A stretch of 64,000 nt of DNA from Pseudomonas sp. GD04019 (GCF_029837695.1 NZ_JAOEEA010000009.1:124001-188000); one strand, 5' to 3'; counted from the stretch's first letter, positions 15,710 through 25,344 are shown. A program made the numbers and translations. The notes: generated from the sequence alone by a model not told the origin.

Positions 15710-17774
15710 CTAGCATTAAGTCCTTCGGCGGGCCGGTGACCAGTTCGAATACATCATCTACCACCTGCTCGGCATACTCCTTGACCGGTGGCTGGACATT
15801 CTTCAGCAGCTGTTCCTTGGCCGGCTCGGTCAAGCTTTCAATAGCCTTGTCGATCACCCACTCAGCCACGCCCATGATGCCGCCGGACAGATTCAGCTCC
15901 TCCATCAGTTGGAAGGGATCGATCTCGCCACTGGCGATCATCATGGTGATGGCGCTCGGCTCGCGCAGGCGTGCATCCCAGAAGGGGCTGAACTGGCTGG
16001 CCACTTCCCCCTCGCGCGGACTGGCGAAATAGGTCTCGGCCGAGGACACCGTCATCAGCGCGTTGGGCTCCTGCCACAGGGCAGTGGCGTAGGCCGTGCT
16101 CAGGGTGCCGTCCACCGGCCCCTGGGTATCCAGTTGGAAACGGTACAACTGGTTGCCGGAACTGCCATTGATATTCAGCCCATCCGGGCTGTCGGTAGTA
16201 GGCACGTCACTGAGCTTCTTGGCTACCGCGATACTGAACTCGTGGCTGGTACCTGATTCGGCAAAAGAATCGTTGAGCGCGAAGAAGGATGGCGGGCCGG
16301 CGTATTCGGTCTTCACATCTGCCGGAATGGTGCCGTAAATATTGCGCACCTGGCCCCAGAACCAGCTCACTGCATGCACCATATGAAAGCTGTCGCCGTA
16401 CATGCCAGGCGCCAGCCCCGTCGAGTCCATACCGGGGAAGCCCCACTGCGGGGCCGTTCGCATGGCATCGGCCCGCTCCGCCACCAATTGCTCCGTCGCC
16501 CCGCTGATGGGCATGCCGAAACCCAGAGGGATATGGCCGTCGATCAGGGTGAAGCACTTGGTGCCGACCACCGGGAACCATAAACACAGCTCGATGACCA
16601 GGTCGATGTCCAACTTGAAGCCTAGCGAGGTGTAGTCGACGGAGGTCCAGCCGTAGCGTTCGATGCCATCGCCGGTGGAGCTGGTACGCAGCGGGTTGTA
16701 GCGGTAGGCCGTGCCGCCGTCGTTGAACGAGCCCATCTCCAGGGTCAGGCTGAAACTGATCTTCAGCGGCCCCAGCGGCAACGTGATCTCCGGCATGCTG
16801 ATGGGCGGGGGCCCCAGAGTGTAGTGACGCTTATCCAGCCAGTCGTTGCGGTTGTCGTTGATGATCGCCGCAAACTGGCGATAGGCCTCCTTGGCGTCGT
16901 CGTTGGCTGGAGGGTCCTGAGTGGCGCCTGGTTTCTTCTTGTAGCGCTCGGGGTTGGTGTCCACCAGCATGGTCTCGGGGCCGTTCAAGCCACCAAGAAA
17001 TGAGCCGACCACTTCATCGGTGGTCGAAGGCTCCGGCTCGCTGGCGCCACCAGCTCCTCCTCCCGCGGCACCGCCGCCGCTATTCATAGCGCTGCTGGCC
17101 TGACTGTAGAGATTTTCGTAACTGAAACTGTCGCCGAAATAGGTCAGCGCGGCGTTCTGGGTGAGGAAGTAGTAGCCTAGCAGCGGAATATAAAGGTCAT
17201 CGTCCGGATCAGCATCGCTCCGATTCTGGTGCTCCTCCACCACATCGATCATGCCCTCGATCTGCGACTCGACCGTGGCCATGGCGAAGGCCTTCTGAAA
17301 CATGGACAGGGCCATATTGAAGTAGGACACGGTGGTCGGATAGAAGCCGATAAGAGGGGCGGATACCGCGTCTACGCCCGTGCCGATAGCGAAGTAAGGG
17401 AAGTAAACCAGGTTGAGCATGTCCGCCAGGGACGGCTTGGGCGCCGGCGGCACTATGGGAATCTGGTAGGCCGGGAAGGAGTTGATCCAGCTCGGTACCG
17501 TCTTGTAGCGCTTGGCCCAAGAGCGCATCGCCACCATCTGCCCGATGGACAGCTCATTGGCGATCATGGCGCGGTTGGTGTAAGCGATAAAGTTCTGGTT
17601 ACGGGCGAACAGCTTGGCCTGGGAATACACCGCTGCATCGGCGGCGTTTTCCAGCTGCACGCGGTCGCGGGTGAGGATGCCGTGGTTGTACACCAGCAGC
17701 ATCGCCAGCACGGCCACACCTAAAAAGAGCAGGCCAAAGACGATGGCCTGCCCTCTCTGGGCAGAGCGTTTCAT
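15684..17774 (-). CDS. TadG-like Flp pilus assembly protein
   Basis: 696 residues. MKRSAQRGQAIVFGLLFLGVAVLAMLLVYNHGILT starts with the RGQAIVF...L motif and single helix of TadG-type proteins, followed by DRVQLENAADAAVYSQAKLFARNQNFIAYTNRAM, the typical continuation. Unlike the other pilin-like proteins here it has phenylalanine rather than glutamate at +5 after G|Q. A glycine-rich run (NSGGGAAGGGAGG) is near residue 230. The large soluble domain should lie outside the inner membrane. It is 19 bases behind flp. Confidence 0.82.
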   Translation of the reverse strand: MKRSAQRGQAIVFGLLFLGVAVLAMLLVYNHGILTRDRVQLENAADAAVYSQAKLFARNQNFIAYTNRAMIANELSIGQMVAMRSWAKRYKTVPSWINSFPAYQIPIVPPAPKPSLADMLNLVYFPYFAIGTGVDAVSAPLIGFYPTTVSYFNMALSMFQKAFAMATVESQIEGMIDVVEEHQNRSDADPDDDLYIPLLGYYFLTQNAALTYFGDSFSYENLYSQASSAMNSGGGAAGGGAGGASEPEPSTTDEVVGSFLGGLNGPETMLVDTNPERYKKKPGATQDPPANDDAKEAYRQFAAIINDNRNDWLDKRHYTLGPPPISMPEITLPLGPLKISFSLTLEMGSFNDGGTAYRYNPLRTSSTGDGIERYGWTSVDYTSLGFKLDIDLVIELCLWFPVVGTKCFTLIDGHIPLGFGMPISGATEQLVAERADAMRTAPQWGFPGMDSTGLAPGMYGDSFHMVHAVSWFWGQVRNIYGTIPADVKTEYAGPPSFFALNDSFAESGTSHEFSIAVAKKLSDVPTTDSPDGLNINGSSGNQLYRFQLDTQGPVDGTLSTAYATALWQEPNALMTVSSAETYFASPREGEVASQFSPFWDARLREPSAITMMIASGEIDPFQLMEELNLSGGIMGVAEWVIDKAIESLTEPAKEQLLKNVQPPVKEYAEQVVDDVFELVTGPPKDLMLDGLEQYVP

Positions 17775-17793
17775 GACCGCAGCGGGCAGTAAA

Positions 17794-18051
17794 TTACTGC
17801 TCTTCTACCTGATCGAAGTTACCCAGTTCGTACTGAACCTGATCTTGGCCCTGTGCCGCAGTCGCTTTGGCTGCAGCGGAATGGTCAGCAGCGCCACCAC
17901 TCAGCTCCGCCGCCATATCCCCCACCTGCCCACGAACGGTATCGCCGAACAGGTTGTAGACGACGATGGCAGCGATAGCGATCAGCGCCACGATGATGAT
18001 GTACTCGGTCATGCCCTGGCCCAGTTGGCGAGCGCGCGCTTTGATATTCAT
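17794..18051 (-). CDS. flp: Flp family type IVb pilin (major pilin)
   Basis: 85 residues. MNIKARARQLG|QGMTEYIIIVALIAIAAIVVY: an 11-residue basic leader, a G|Q cleavage site with glutamate at +5 and tyrosine at +6, and the hydrophobic helix that packs in the filament core. The hydrophilic tail (GGAADHSAAAKATAAQGQ...) is longer than in many Flp pilins. It is the first gene of the minus-strand Tad cluster, with AGGAG before the ATG. Flp pili mediate tight surface attachment and biofilm formation. Confidence 0.93.
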   Translation of the reverse strand: MNIKARARQLGQGMTEYIIIVALIAIAAIVVYNLFGDTVRGQVGDMAAELSGGAADHSAAAKATAAQGQDQVQYELGNFDQVEEQ

Positions 18052-18246
18052 GAGAGATGCTCCTAGTTTCTTATGGTGATGGCTTTTTTATGGCAGATGG
18101 CCAATACACTACCAAAGTTGTAGGAAATCGTCTCGAAAAACCCCAGAAAATTGCTTGACTTTGACCGAACGATCAGAATTTAGAGCTTATGATTTTCATC
18201 ACATCTTTCTAGCTCGCGGCCCCCACTCAGTAGAATCATTTACCCC
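18052..18246 (-). promoter_or_regulatory. Presumed promoter region of the flp/tad operon
   Basis: 195 bases between flp and a hydrolase gene of the same orientation, more AT-rich than its surroundings. It contains TTGGCCATCTGCCATA (an inverted TGGC/GCCA) about 55 bases before flp. I cannot assign convincing -35/-10 boxes. The size and composition make this the likely start of the 14-kb operon. Confidence 0.4.
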
Positions 18247-18777
18247 TCAGGCGAGCAGCGACTGCAACAGCGCCTTCCCCTCCGCCCAGTCCCCCAGACC
18301 GCTATCCCCGTTGATGTGCCCCTTCGCGCCGACGTTATGCCAGCGGCTGCGCCAGCGCGTGGCGGCGCCGTGGGCGTGCTCCAGGCTGCTGTAGGGATCG
18401 TCACTGCTGGCCACCACCAGGCTGGGGAATGCCAGTGGTAGGTCGGGCACCGGTATGAAGCCCTGGATATTCAGCTCCTTCGCCGGCCCTTCCGGATCGG
18501 GAGGGGCCACCAGCATGGCGGCGCGGATGCGCTGGCGGGTCTGCGCGGCCCAGTGGGCGACCAGGCCGCAGCCCAGACTGTGGGCGACCAGCACGGTCTG
18601 TGGCCCGCTGGCTGCCACGGCCTGCTCCAGCGTCTCGACCCACTCCGCGCAGACCGGATTCCACCAGTCGCGCTGCTCGACCCGGCGAAAGCGCGGGTCC
18701 TGCTGTTGCCACAGGCTCTGCCAGTGCTCGGGACCGGAATCGCCGTAGCCGGGGATGATCAGAAAGGTCGTATCCAT
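18247..18777 (-). CDS. RBBP9/YdeN family alpha/beta hydrolase
   Basis: 176 residues, full length for this family. It begins LIIPGYGDSGPEHWQ, the family opening. The nucleophile S67 is in VAHSLGCG, the aspartate is in VVASSDDPYS, and the histidine is in GAKGHINGDSGLGDW. It is a small cytoplasmic serine hydrolase with no known substrate. No signal peptide is present. It stands 450 bases from the next minus-strand gene start and is probably its own unit. Confidence 0.9.
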   Translation of the reverse strand: MDTTFLIIPGYGDSGPEHWQSLWQQQDPRFRRVEQRDWWNPVCAEWVETLEQAVAASGPQTVLVAHSLGCGLVAHWAAQTRQRIRAAMLVAPPDPEGPAKELNIQGFIPVPDLPLAFPSLVVASSDDPYSSLEHAHGAATRWRSRWHNVGAKGHINGDSGLGDWAEGKALLQSLLA

Positions 18778-18844
18778 CGCATTGACTTGTCGAAGAACCT
18801 GCGCACACCATGCCGCAAGCCATGCGCCGGCTCAAGCGTGGGGC

Positions 18845-19291
18845 TCAGCCGGCGCGGGACTGGAAGTAGAACACCCGCCAGCGCCTTTCCCCATCGCGGC
18901 GCAGCTCGACGGTCACTAGGCATGAACTCTTCTCGAAACGGAGCGAGACGCTGGGCATCTCCACCTCGTGGCCCGACAGCCAGCGGCGCAGGCGGTTGCC
19001 GTTGGACTGGGGCGGGTGCGGCTCTCCGACCAGCGGCAGGTGCTCGGCCGAACACAGTTGGCGAGCGGCAAACGGCTGAAAATCCGCCAGGTCACGCCCT
19101 ACCAGGCTTTGCCTCTTGAGCGTCAACTCGTAGGCCTGCTCCAGCTGCCCCTCCTGCAACAGGGTGAGGAACTCGCGGGCCACGCCAGCCGCCGTTGCAT
19201 GAGCATAAGGCGCCTTCAGCCAGGCATAGCCGCCCGCCCCCGCCGCCAGCAGCACGATCAATCCGAGCAGTAGCGCTGTACGCCGCTTCAT
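18845..19291 (-). CDS. Hypothetical membrane-anchored protein
   Basis: 148 residues with an N-terminal signal anchor (RTALLLGLIVLLAAGAGGYAWL) and a soluble domain outside the membrane. Phrases like AREFLTLLQEGQLEQAYELTL resemble the fold of small NTF2-like or DUF4878-type periplasmic proteins, but I cannot assign a family. Its ATG overlaps the stop of the membrane-protein gene before it (ATGA), so the two are translated together. Confidence 0.72.
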   Translation of the reverse strand: MKRRTALLLGLIVLLAAGAGGYAWLKAPYAHATAAGVAREFLTLLQEGQLEQAYELTLKRQSLVGRDLADFQPFAARQLCSAEHLPLVGEPHPPQSNGNRLRRWLSGHEVEMPSVSLRFEKSSCLVTVELRRDGERRWRVFYFQSRAG

Positions 19292-19563
19292 AGATCCACC
19301 CCGTCCACGTCACGGAACAGCCGGCCGAGCTGGCGCAGCAGCCATAGCAGCAGGTTCACGGGCAATTCGACCAGCAGCTCCAGCGCATCGAACCAGGGGC
19401 TGTCCGCTTGCCGATTCTGCGGCCACAGCCAGTAGGCCAGCAGGAAGCACAGCGCCATGCCGAGCAGGCAGGGCCACAGCGGCCCGCCCGACAGGCCATG
19501 CACCAGGCAGGCGATGCCTGCGAGAAACACCAGCGTCGCGAGGAGCGCTCGTAGCGTCTCCAT
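19288..19563 (-). CDS. Small membrane protein
   Basis: 91 residues from the ATG at 19563 (METLRALLATLVFLAGIACLVHGL). It has two hydrophobic helices near the N-terminus and an amphipathic run ELPVNLLLWLLRQLGRLFRDVDG at the end. I do not recognise it. Its stop overlaps the next gene by four bases, and its start is eight bases after the DUF4349 lipoprotein, so the three genes (19571-20278, this one, 18845-19291) look like one small envelope operon. Confidence 0.7.
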   Translation of the reverse strand: METLRALLATLVFLAGIACLVHGLSGGPLWPCLLGMALCFLLAYWLWPQNRQADSPWFDALELLVELPVNLLLWLLRQLGRLFRDVDGVDL

Positions 19564-19570
19564 CAGTCGA

Positions 19571-20278
19571 TCACTCCCGGATGACGAACAGCTTGACCAC
19601 GAACCACTCCGCGCCCTTGTACAGGTAGCCCAGCGGCCCATAGATGGTGGCCGGCTTCGGCGGCACCTGCTGCTCCAGCGACACACGGATGGTGGACATC
19701 TGGATCTGGTCCTTGAGGATGCGCATGCGCGCCTCCATAGAGTCGATCTCGGACTGGATGCGGTTGAGCTCCGCCTCGATCAGCAGGATGTCCTTGACGT
19801 CCTTGGCCTTGGCCAGCAGATCGCGGAAGCGATCACGCAGCGCCAGGTTGTTCTTCAGGCGGGTCTCCACGTCGACATACTGTTCGGTGACGTCCTCGCC
19901 CTTGACGTGACGACGCTGCACGGTGCCACTGCGCTCCACATCACCCAACGCTTCGTTGAAGGCGTCCTTGGGCACGCGGTAGACGAAGCTCTGGCTCTGG
20001 CTGCCGTGGTCGCTCTTCTCCTCCACATAGCCGCCGAGGGTGATCATGCGCGCACTCAGCTGCTCGGCGGATCTGGCGAGATCGACCACTTTCACGGAAA
20101 AGTCGGCGGTCCATACCAGCAGGCGGCCGCTGGTCTTGCCCTGGGTAGCGGAGTAGCCGGCGCTAACCGGCTCGGCGCCCGCGCCGCTCATATCGCCGCC
20201 CTTGAAGGCGCAGCCCGTCAGCAGGCTCAGGCAGATAGCCAGGGCAATAGCGCCCCAGCGGGAGAAAAGCGTGTTCAT
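19571..20278 (-). CDS. DUF4349 family lipoprotein
   Basis: 235 residues from MNTLFSRWGAIALAICLSLLTGCAF, a signal peptide with lipobox LTGC. An ATG at 20299 would add seven residues. The DUF4349 pattern is clear: LVWTADFSVKVVDLARSAEQL, then GGYVEEKS, VPKDAFNEAL, VTEQYVDVETRLKNNLALRDRF, a coiled-coil stretch (LLIEAELNRIQSEIDSMEARMRILKDQIQ) and a final hydrophobic segment. It should be an envelope lipoprotein of unknown function and heads the three-gene envelope operon. Confidence 0.85.
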   Translation of the reverse strand: MNTLFSRWGAIALAICLSLLTGCAFKGGDMSGAGAEPVSAGYSATQGKTSGRLLVWTADFSVKVVDLARSAEQLSARMITLGGYVEEKSDHGSQSQSFVYRVPKDAFNEALGDVERSGTVQRRHVKGEDVTEQYVDVETRLKNNLALRDRFRDLLAKAKDVKDILLIEAELNRIQSEIDSMEARMRILKDQIQMSTIRVSLEQQVPPKPATIYGPLGYLYKGAEWFVVKLFVIRE

Positions 20279-20334
20279 CCTTGAGAATCCTCGGTTCATC
20301 CATGCGAATGGGCGGCGATCATACAGACGCCCAT

Positions 20335-20360
20335 AAAAAAGGGCAGCCCGAAGGCTGCCC
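20335..20360 (-). terminator. Rho-independent terminator of the actP operon
   Basis: On the minus strand GGGCAGCC-TTCG-GGCTGCCC is followed by six T; the UUCG tetraloop makes this a strong terminator. It lies 22 bases after the actP stop. Confidence 0.92.
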
Positions 20361-20381
20361 AGTCACACGGAGATATCGCTA

Positions 20382-22040
20382 TCAGTGAGCCGAGGCACCG
20401 CTGGCGCCGAGGCCAGTCTGCGAGCGCACGAACTGCGGGTAGAAGCGCGCACGCTCCTCGTCCGCGGCGGTGGACTTGTCGGTGACGGAGAAGAACCAGA
20501 TACCGACGAAAGCAACCAGGATCGAGAACAGCGCCGGGTACTCGTAGGGGTAGATCGGCGTGGCGTTACCGAGGATCTGCACCCAGATGGTCGGGCCGAG
20601 GATCATCAGGCCGACCGCGGTGATCAGGCCCATCCAGCCGCCGATCATGGCGCCACGGGTGGTCAGCTTCTTCCAGTACATGGAGAGGATCAGTACCGGG
20701 AAGTTGCAGCTGGCGGCGATGGAGAAGGCCAGACCGACCATGAAGGCGATGTTCTGCTTCTCGAACGCGATGCCCAGGCCGATGGCCAGTACGCCGAGGA
20801 TCACGGTGGTGATCTTCGATACGCGCAGCTCATCCTTTTCGTTGGCCTTGCCCTTCTTGATCACGCTGGCGTACAGGTCGTGGGACACCGCCGAGGCGCC
20901 GGACAGGGTCAGGCCGGCAACTACCGCGAGGATGGTGGCGAAAGCCACGGCCGAGATGAAGCCGAGGAACAGGCTGCCGCCCACGGCATCGGCCAGGTGC
21001 ACCGCCGCCATGTTGTTGCCGCCGATCAGCAGGCCGGAGGCGTCTTTGAAGTCCGGGTTGGTGCCGACCAGCAGGATCGCGCCGAAGCCGATGATGAAGG
21101 TCAGGATGTAGAAGTAGCCGATGAAGCCGGTGGCATAGAACACCGATTTGCGGGCTTCCTTGGCGTCGGAGACGGTGAAGAAGCGCATCAGGATGTGCGG
21201 CAGGCCGGCGGTACCGAACATCAGTGCCAGGCCCAGGGAGATCGCCGAGATCGGGTCCTTAACCAGGCCGCCGGGGCTCATGATGGCCTCACCCTTCGGG
21301 TGAGCTTTCACGGCTTCGCTGAACAGGGTGCCGAAGTCGAAGCCGACGTGCTTCATCACCATCAGCGCCATGAACGAGGCACCGGACAGCAGGAGCACGG
21401 CCTTGATGATCTGTACCCAGGTGGTGGCCAGCATGCCGCCGAACAGCACGTAGCAGACCATCAGGATGCCGACCAGCACGACTGCCACGTGGTAGTCGAG
21501 GCCGAACAGCAGCTCGATCAGCTTGCCGGCGCCGACCATCTGCGCGATCAGGTAGAAGGCCACCACCACCAGCGAGCCGCAGGCGGACAGGGTGCGAATT
21601 TCCTTCTGCTTGAGGCGAAACGAAGCGACGTCGGCGAAAGTGTACTTGCCGAGGTTGCGCAGGCGTTCTGCGATCAGGAACAGGATGATCGGCCAGCCGA
21701 CCAGGAAGCCGATCGAGTAGATCAGGCCGTCGTAGCCGGAGGCGAATACCAGGGCGGAAATACCCAGGAAGGACGCCGCCGACATGTAGTCACCGGCGAT
21801 CGCCAGGCCGTTCTGGAAGCCGGTGATGCCGCCACCGGCGGTGTAGAAGTCGGCCGCCGACTTGCTGCGCTTGGACGCCCAGTAGGTGATGTAGAGGGTG
21901 AAGCCGACGAAGGCGACGAACATGACGATGGCCGCCATGTTCAGCGGCTGGCGCTGCACATCGCCTTCGAGGGCGCCAGCGGCCCACAAGGCCGGAGCGG
22001 CAATCATCAGGCCGATGGCGGTGAGGAGACGCGCGATCAT
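20382..22040 (-). CDS. actP: Cation/acetate symporter ActP
   Basis: 552 residues with an N-terminal signal-like helix ([19 protein letters not shown]) and about 13 membrane helices of the sodium:solute symporter family. Family-typical runs include [69 protein letters not shown] and [18 protein letters not shown]. It takes up acetate, and in some species glycolate or propionate, with a cation. Its ATG overlaps the stop of the DUF485 gene, the standard pairing for actP. Confidence 0.94.
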   Translation of the reverse strand: MIARLLTAIGLMIAAPALWAAGALEGDVQRQPLNMAAIVMFVAFVGFTLYITYWASKRSKSAADFYTAGGGITGFQNGLAIAGDYMSAASFLGISALVFASGYDGLIYSIGFLVGWPIILFLIAERLRNLGKYTFADVASFRLKQKEIRTLSACGSLVVVAFYLIAQMVGAGKLIELLFGLDYHVAVVLVGILMVCYVLFGGMLATTWVQIIKAVLLLSGASFMALMVMKHVGFDFGTLFSEAVKAHPKGEAIMSPGGLVKDPISAISLGLALMFGTAGLPHILMRFFTVSDAKEARKSVFYATGFIGYFYILTFIIGFGAILLVGTNPDFKDASGLLIGGNNMAAVHLADAVGGSLFLGFISAVAFATILAVVAGLTLSGASAVSHDLYASVIKKGKANEKDELRVSKITTVILGVLAIGLGIAFEKQNIAFMVGLAFSIAASCNFPVLILSMYWKKLTTRGAMIGGWMGLITAVGLMILGPTIWVQILGNATPIYPYEYPALFSILVAFVGIWFFSVTDKSTAADEERARFYPQFVRSQTGLGASGASAH

Positions 22041-22348
22041 TTCTGCACCTCGTCCAGGATTTCCTGGGTCATGCGGTCGAATTCGCCGTTGGCGCGCTTG
22101 ACGTAGATCCCGGTCAGCACGAAGGCCGAGAGGATCAGGCCGACGCCCAGCGGAATGCCCAGGGTCATCGGCGAGTCGTCGCTGATGCGAGTGCCGAGCA
22201 GCTGCGGATCGAAGGCGATCAGCAGGATGAAGGCCACGTAGAGGCCGAGCATGATGGCGGAGAGAATCCAGGCGAAGCGGTCGCGGGTGGCGACCAGCTC
22301 CTGGAAGCGCGGACTCTGCTCGATCCGCTTGTAGACGCTGTCGTTCAT
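22037..22348 (-). CDS. DUF485 family membrane protein, ActP partner
   Basis: 103 residues from [30 protein letters not shown]. It has two membrane helices ([45 protein letters not shown]). DUF485 proteins such as YjcH are coded just before ActP and translated with it; here the last codon overlaps the actP start. The frame extends upstream but without support, so the ATG at 22348 is preferred. Exact function unknown. Confidence 0.9.
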   Translation of the reverse strand: MNDSVYKRIEQSPRFQELVATRDRFAWILSAIMLGLYVAFILLIAFDPQLLGTRISDDSPMTLGIPLGVGLILSAFVLTGIYVKRANGEFDRMTQEILDEVQK

Positions 22349-22458
22349 TGTTGTTGTCCTCACAGCACGAGTTACTGGTGAGGCCACTCTGCGAGCGGTT
22401 GACGAGGCGAGACAGACGACCTTAGTCGTAACTATCACGCGCTTTCGACCAAAGTCTT

Positions 22459-22605
22459 AGAACCTGTCTCGGATCTTGATCGTCGACCATGCGTGGTTAA
22501 AAACAGGCCGGGACGCGGCGTCTCGGACTGCTCATTTACACCTCGTAAACTCCGCACCCTCGCCTGTTTTTGCCTAGCCTGGCTCAAAAGACCGAGACAG
22601 ATTCT
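22459..22605. repeat. 147-bp inverted-repeat (MITE-like) element
   Basis: AGAACCTGTCTCGG at 22459-22472 and CCGAGACAGATTCT at 22592-22605 are inverted copies with one mismatch. Inside lie a second inverted pair, AAAAACAGGC at 22499-22508 and GCCTGTTTTT at 22562-22571, and TTTAC/GTAAA near 22535. The nested arms give one long cruciform or hairpin. It has no coding capacity and fills most of the 22349-22710 gap between divergent genes. It looks like a small non-autonomous mobile or REP-derived element. Confidence 0.65.
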
Positions 22606-22710
22606 GAGCGCCATCGTCGGCGACCTTGGCATTTGGCACGAACGTCTATACTCACCAACTCCTGAGCCTGTAGTCCCCTCCTTGCACCCTGTCCGTTGAG
22701 GTCGCCTGCT

Positions 22711-24936
22711 ATGGATTGGCTAGGTCTGCGCTTTCTCACCACCGAGCCCGATGGGGCACAGATTCTGCTCGACTGCAGCCATGCCCCGGAGCTGGTGGTG
22801 CTGGCCTACCTGCTCGCCTGCGTCGCCGGTTACGCCACCCTCAGCTTCGCCGAACGCGCCGGCCATGCCGAACGCGCCGAGGCGCGGCGCAACTGGTGCG
22901 CGGTCGGCGCCTTGAGCCTGGGCGGCGGCGTGTGGGGCATGCACTTCGTCGCCATGCTCGCCTTCCAGGCCCCGGTGGCGGTGCGCTACGACCTGCCGAC
23001 CACGGTGTTCTCCCTGCTGATCGTGATCCTCGCCGCCCTGCTGGCCATGCCCGGCCTGGCCAAGGATCGGCCGACCCTGCGCCAACGCCTGCAGGCGGCA
23101 CTGTGCATCGGCATCGGCATCGGCCTGATGCACTACAGTGGCATGGCCGCCATGCGCTCGGAGGCGCAGCTATATTACCGGCCGGGGCTGTTCGCCCTGT
23201 CCCTGGTGATTGCCGTGGTCGCCAGCCTGGCGGCTCTGCAGCTATCGCTGTTCTTCCGTGGGCGCGAGGGTTTCCTTCATCAGTTGCTGCGCGTCATCGC
23301 CAGCCTGGTGATGGGTGGCGCCATCGTCTCCATGCATTTCACCGGCATGTGGGCCCTGGAGATGGTGGTGCCGCTGGGCACGCCGCTGCAGCTGCAGAGC
23401 CCGGCCAACGCTCTGCAGCTGGGCCTGAGCATCGCCCTGATCGCCCTCCTCGCCATCGGCGGCGGGCTCGGCGCGGCCTGGGCCGACCGCAAGCTGCAGC
23501 GCAAGGAGCACGACCTGTTGCGGGTCAACTCGCTGCTCAGCCAACTCAACCAGGCCCGGGCCTCGCTGCAACAGGCCGCCCACTACGACCCGCTGACCAA
23601 CCTGCTCAACCGCCGTTCGTTCAACGAAGTGTTCGCCGAGAAGCTGAGCAGCCACGCGGCTCAGGGCAAGGCCCTGGCGCTGATGTTCCTGGATATCGAC
23701 CACTTCAAGCGGATCAACGACAGCCTCGGCCACGACGCCGGCGACCAGTTGCTCAAGGAGGTGGCCGAGCGTATCCGCCACACGGTGCGCGACCAGGACG
23801 TGATGGCGCGCTTCGGTGGCGACGAGTTCTGCATTCTGGTCAGTCTCAGCAATATCGAGGAGGCGCGGGCTCTGGCGCGACGGATCATGGCGCGCATGAA
23901 GAAACCGATAACCCTGGCCCGCCGGCATATGGTGATGACCACCAGCGTCGGCATCGCCATCTACCCACGCGACGGCGAAACCTGTGAGGAACTGCTCAAG
24001 CACGCCGACCTGGCGCTGTATCAATCCAAGGGCAGCGGCCGTAACGCCGTGCACTTCTTCAGCGAGCACCTGCGCAACAAGGCGAGTATGGAGCTGGAGC
24101 TGGAGGAGGAGCTGCGCCAGGCGCTGAAGAAAGACCGCGGCCTGCTGCTGCACTACCAACCGATCCTCGACCTCGGCAGCGGGCGCATCGGCAAGCTGGA
24201 GGCCCTGGTGCGCTGGGAACATCCGCGCCTGGGCCTGCTGGCGCCGGACCGCTTCATCGGCATTGCCGAGGCCAACGGCTTCATCGGCGAACTGGATGCC
24301 TGGGTACTGCGTCGCGCCTGCCAGGACCTGCGCCAGCTCACCGCCAAGCAGACTCACCCCGACCTGCGCGTGGCGGTGAACTGCTCGGCACTCAACCTCA
24401 GCCACGACGACCTGCCGGACGAGGTGGCGCGCGCCCTGAAAGCCTCCGGCCTGCGCGCCCAGCGCCTGGAACTGGAGGTGACCGAGAACGCCCTGATGAG
24501 CAACGTCAACCAGGCCCTCAGCCTGCTGCAGCGCATCCGCGATCTGGGCGTGGGCATCTCCATCGACGACTTCGGCACCGGTTATTCGTCGCTGGCCTAC
24601 CTCAAGCGCCTGCCGCTGGACACCCTGAAGGTCGACCGCTCCTTCATGCTGGAGCTGCCCAGCGCCAACGCCGACCGGCAGATCGTCCAGGCCATCGTCG
24701 GCATGGCCCACACCCTCAACCTCCAGGTAGTGGCGGAAGGTGTGGAGAATGCCGAGCAGCTGGCCTTCCTGCGCGAGCTGGGCTGCGACTACATTCAGGG
24801 CTACCTGCTCAGCAAACCGCTGCCGCTGGAAGCCCTGGCGCAGTTCCTGATCGACTTCGAGGCCGGCCAGGCAGGCACCGAGGTGCTGCCGACCGAGGGG
24901 CGACCAAATAAAATCGATTTCCTAAAATCGATATAG
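22711..24936 (+). CDS. MHYT-GGDEF-EAL membrane protein (c-di-GMP turnover)
   Basis: 741 residues from the ATG at 22711 (GAGG nine bases upstream). The N-terminal MHYT sensor has about seven helices, with three motif copies: GMHFVAM, LMHYSGM and SMHFTGM; such domains may bind copper or a gas. GGDEF is at 369-373, preceded by the inhibitory RxxD site (RDQD five residues before). EAL is at 497-499, with the later motifs intact (ENAL, IDDFGTGYSS, LKVDRSF, VAEGVEN). Both domains look catalytically competent, so it may make or degrade c-di-GMP depending on the signal. Transcribed divergently from actP. Confidence 0.94.
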   Translation: MDWLGLRFLTTEPDGAQILLDCSHAPELVVLAYLLACVAGYATLSFAERAGHAERAEARRNWCAVGALSLGGGVWGMHFVAMLAFQAPVAVRYDLPTTVFSLLIVILAALLAMPGLAKDRPTLRQRLQAALCIGIGIGLMHYSGMAAMRSEAQLYYRPGLFALSLVIAVVASLAALQLSLFFRGREGFLHQLLRVIASLVMGGAIVSMHFTGMWALEMVVPLGTPLQLQSPANALQLGLSIALIALLAIGGGLGAAWADRKLQRKEHDLLRVNSLLSQLNQARASLQQAAHYDPLTNLLNRRSFNEVFAEKLSSHAAQGKALALMFLDIDHFKRINDSLGHDAGDQLLKEVAERIRHTVRDQDVMARFGGDEFCILVSLSNIEEARALARRIMARMKKPITLARRHMVMTTSVGIAIYPRDGETCEELLKHADLALYQSKGSGRNAVHFFSEHLRNKASMELELEEELRQALKKDRGLLLHYQPILDLGSGRIGKLEALVRWEHPRLGLLAPDRFIGIAEANGFIGELDAWVLRRACQDLRQLTAKQTHPDLRVAVNCSALNLSHDDLPDEVARALKASGLRAQRLELEVTENALMSNVNQALSLLQRIRDLGVGISIDDFGTGYSSLAYLKRLPLDTLKVDRSFMLELPSANADRQIVQAIVGMAHTLNLQVVAEGVENAEQLAFLRELGCDYIQGYLLSKPLPLEALAQFLIDFEAGQAGTEVLPTEGRPNKIDFLKSI

Positions 24937-25037
24937 CCTGACTATCAAAGCTATCGCGAAGGTCGATTTCCAGACTTAGGAGGTCACGACTAAGGTTCAC
25001 CTCAACGAAGAACAATTCTCATTCATCGAGGTGCGCC

Positions 25038-25262
25038 ATGCTCAAGACAGTGACCTTCACCCTCATGCACTTCTGCATCGCCTTCAGCGTGGCCTACGCG
25101 CTGACCGGCAGCATCGCGGTGGGCGGCCTGGTGGCGGCGGTGGAACCGCTGTGCAACTCGGTGGGTTTCTACTTCCACGAGAAGATCTGGCAGCGCTTCG
25201 AGAAGCCCGGCCAGCCGCGCAGCGAGATTCCCAAGCACGCCTGGTTGCATCATCACGCGTGA
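25038..25262 (+). CDS. DUF2061 family small membrane protein
   Basis: 74 residues. The family pattern is MLKTVTFTLMHFCIAFSVAYALTGSIAVGGLVAAVEPLCNSVGFYFHEKIW, with two short helices and the HEK/W motif. Gene well placed with GAGG seven bases before the ATG. Function unknown; many homologues have this size and topology. Confidence 0.88.
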   Translation: MLKTVTFTLMHFCIAFSVAYALTGSIAVGGLVAAVEPLCNSVGFYFHEKIWQRFEKPGQPRSEIPKHAWLHHHA

Positions 25263-25344
25263 CGCCGCATTGCGCCCGAACTGTCCGCGGGCGCCCGGCT
25301 TCCGCTAAGATGCGCGGCTTTGCCACCTCGCAGCAGCAGCCGAC

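Noticed and set aside
18130..18190. GG-N10-GC spacing on the minus strand upstream of flp (GGTCAAAGTCAAGC), a possible sigma-54 promoter.
   Set aside because: Outside the two dinucleotides the match to TGGCAC-N5-TTGC is poor.
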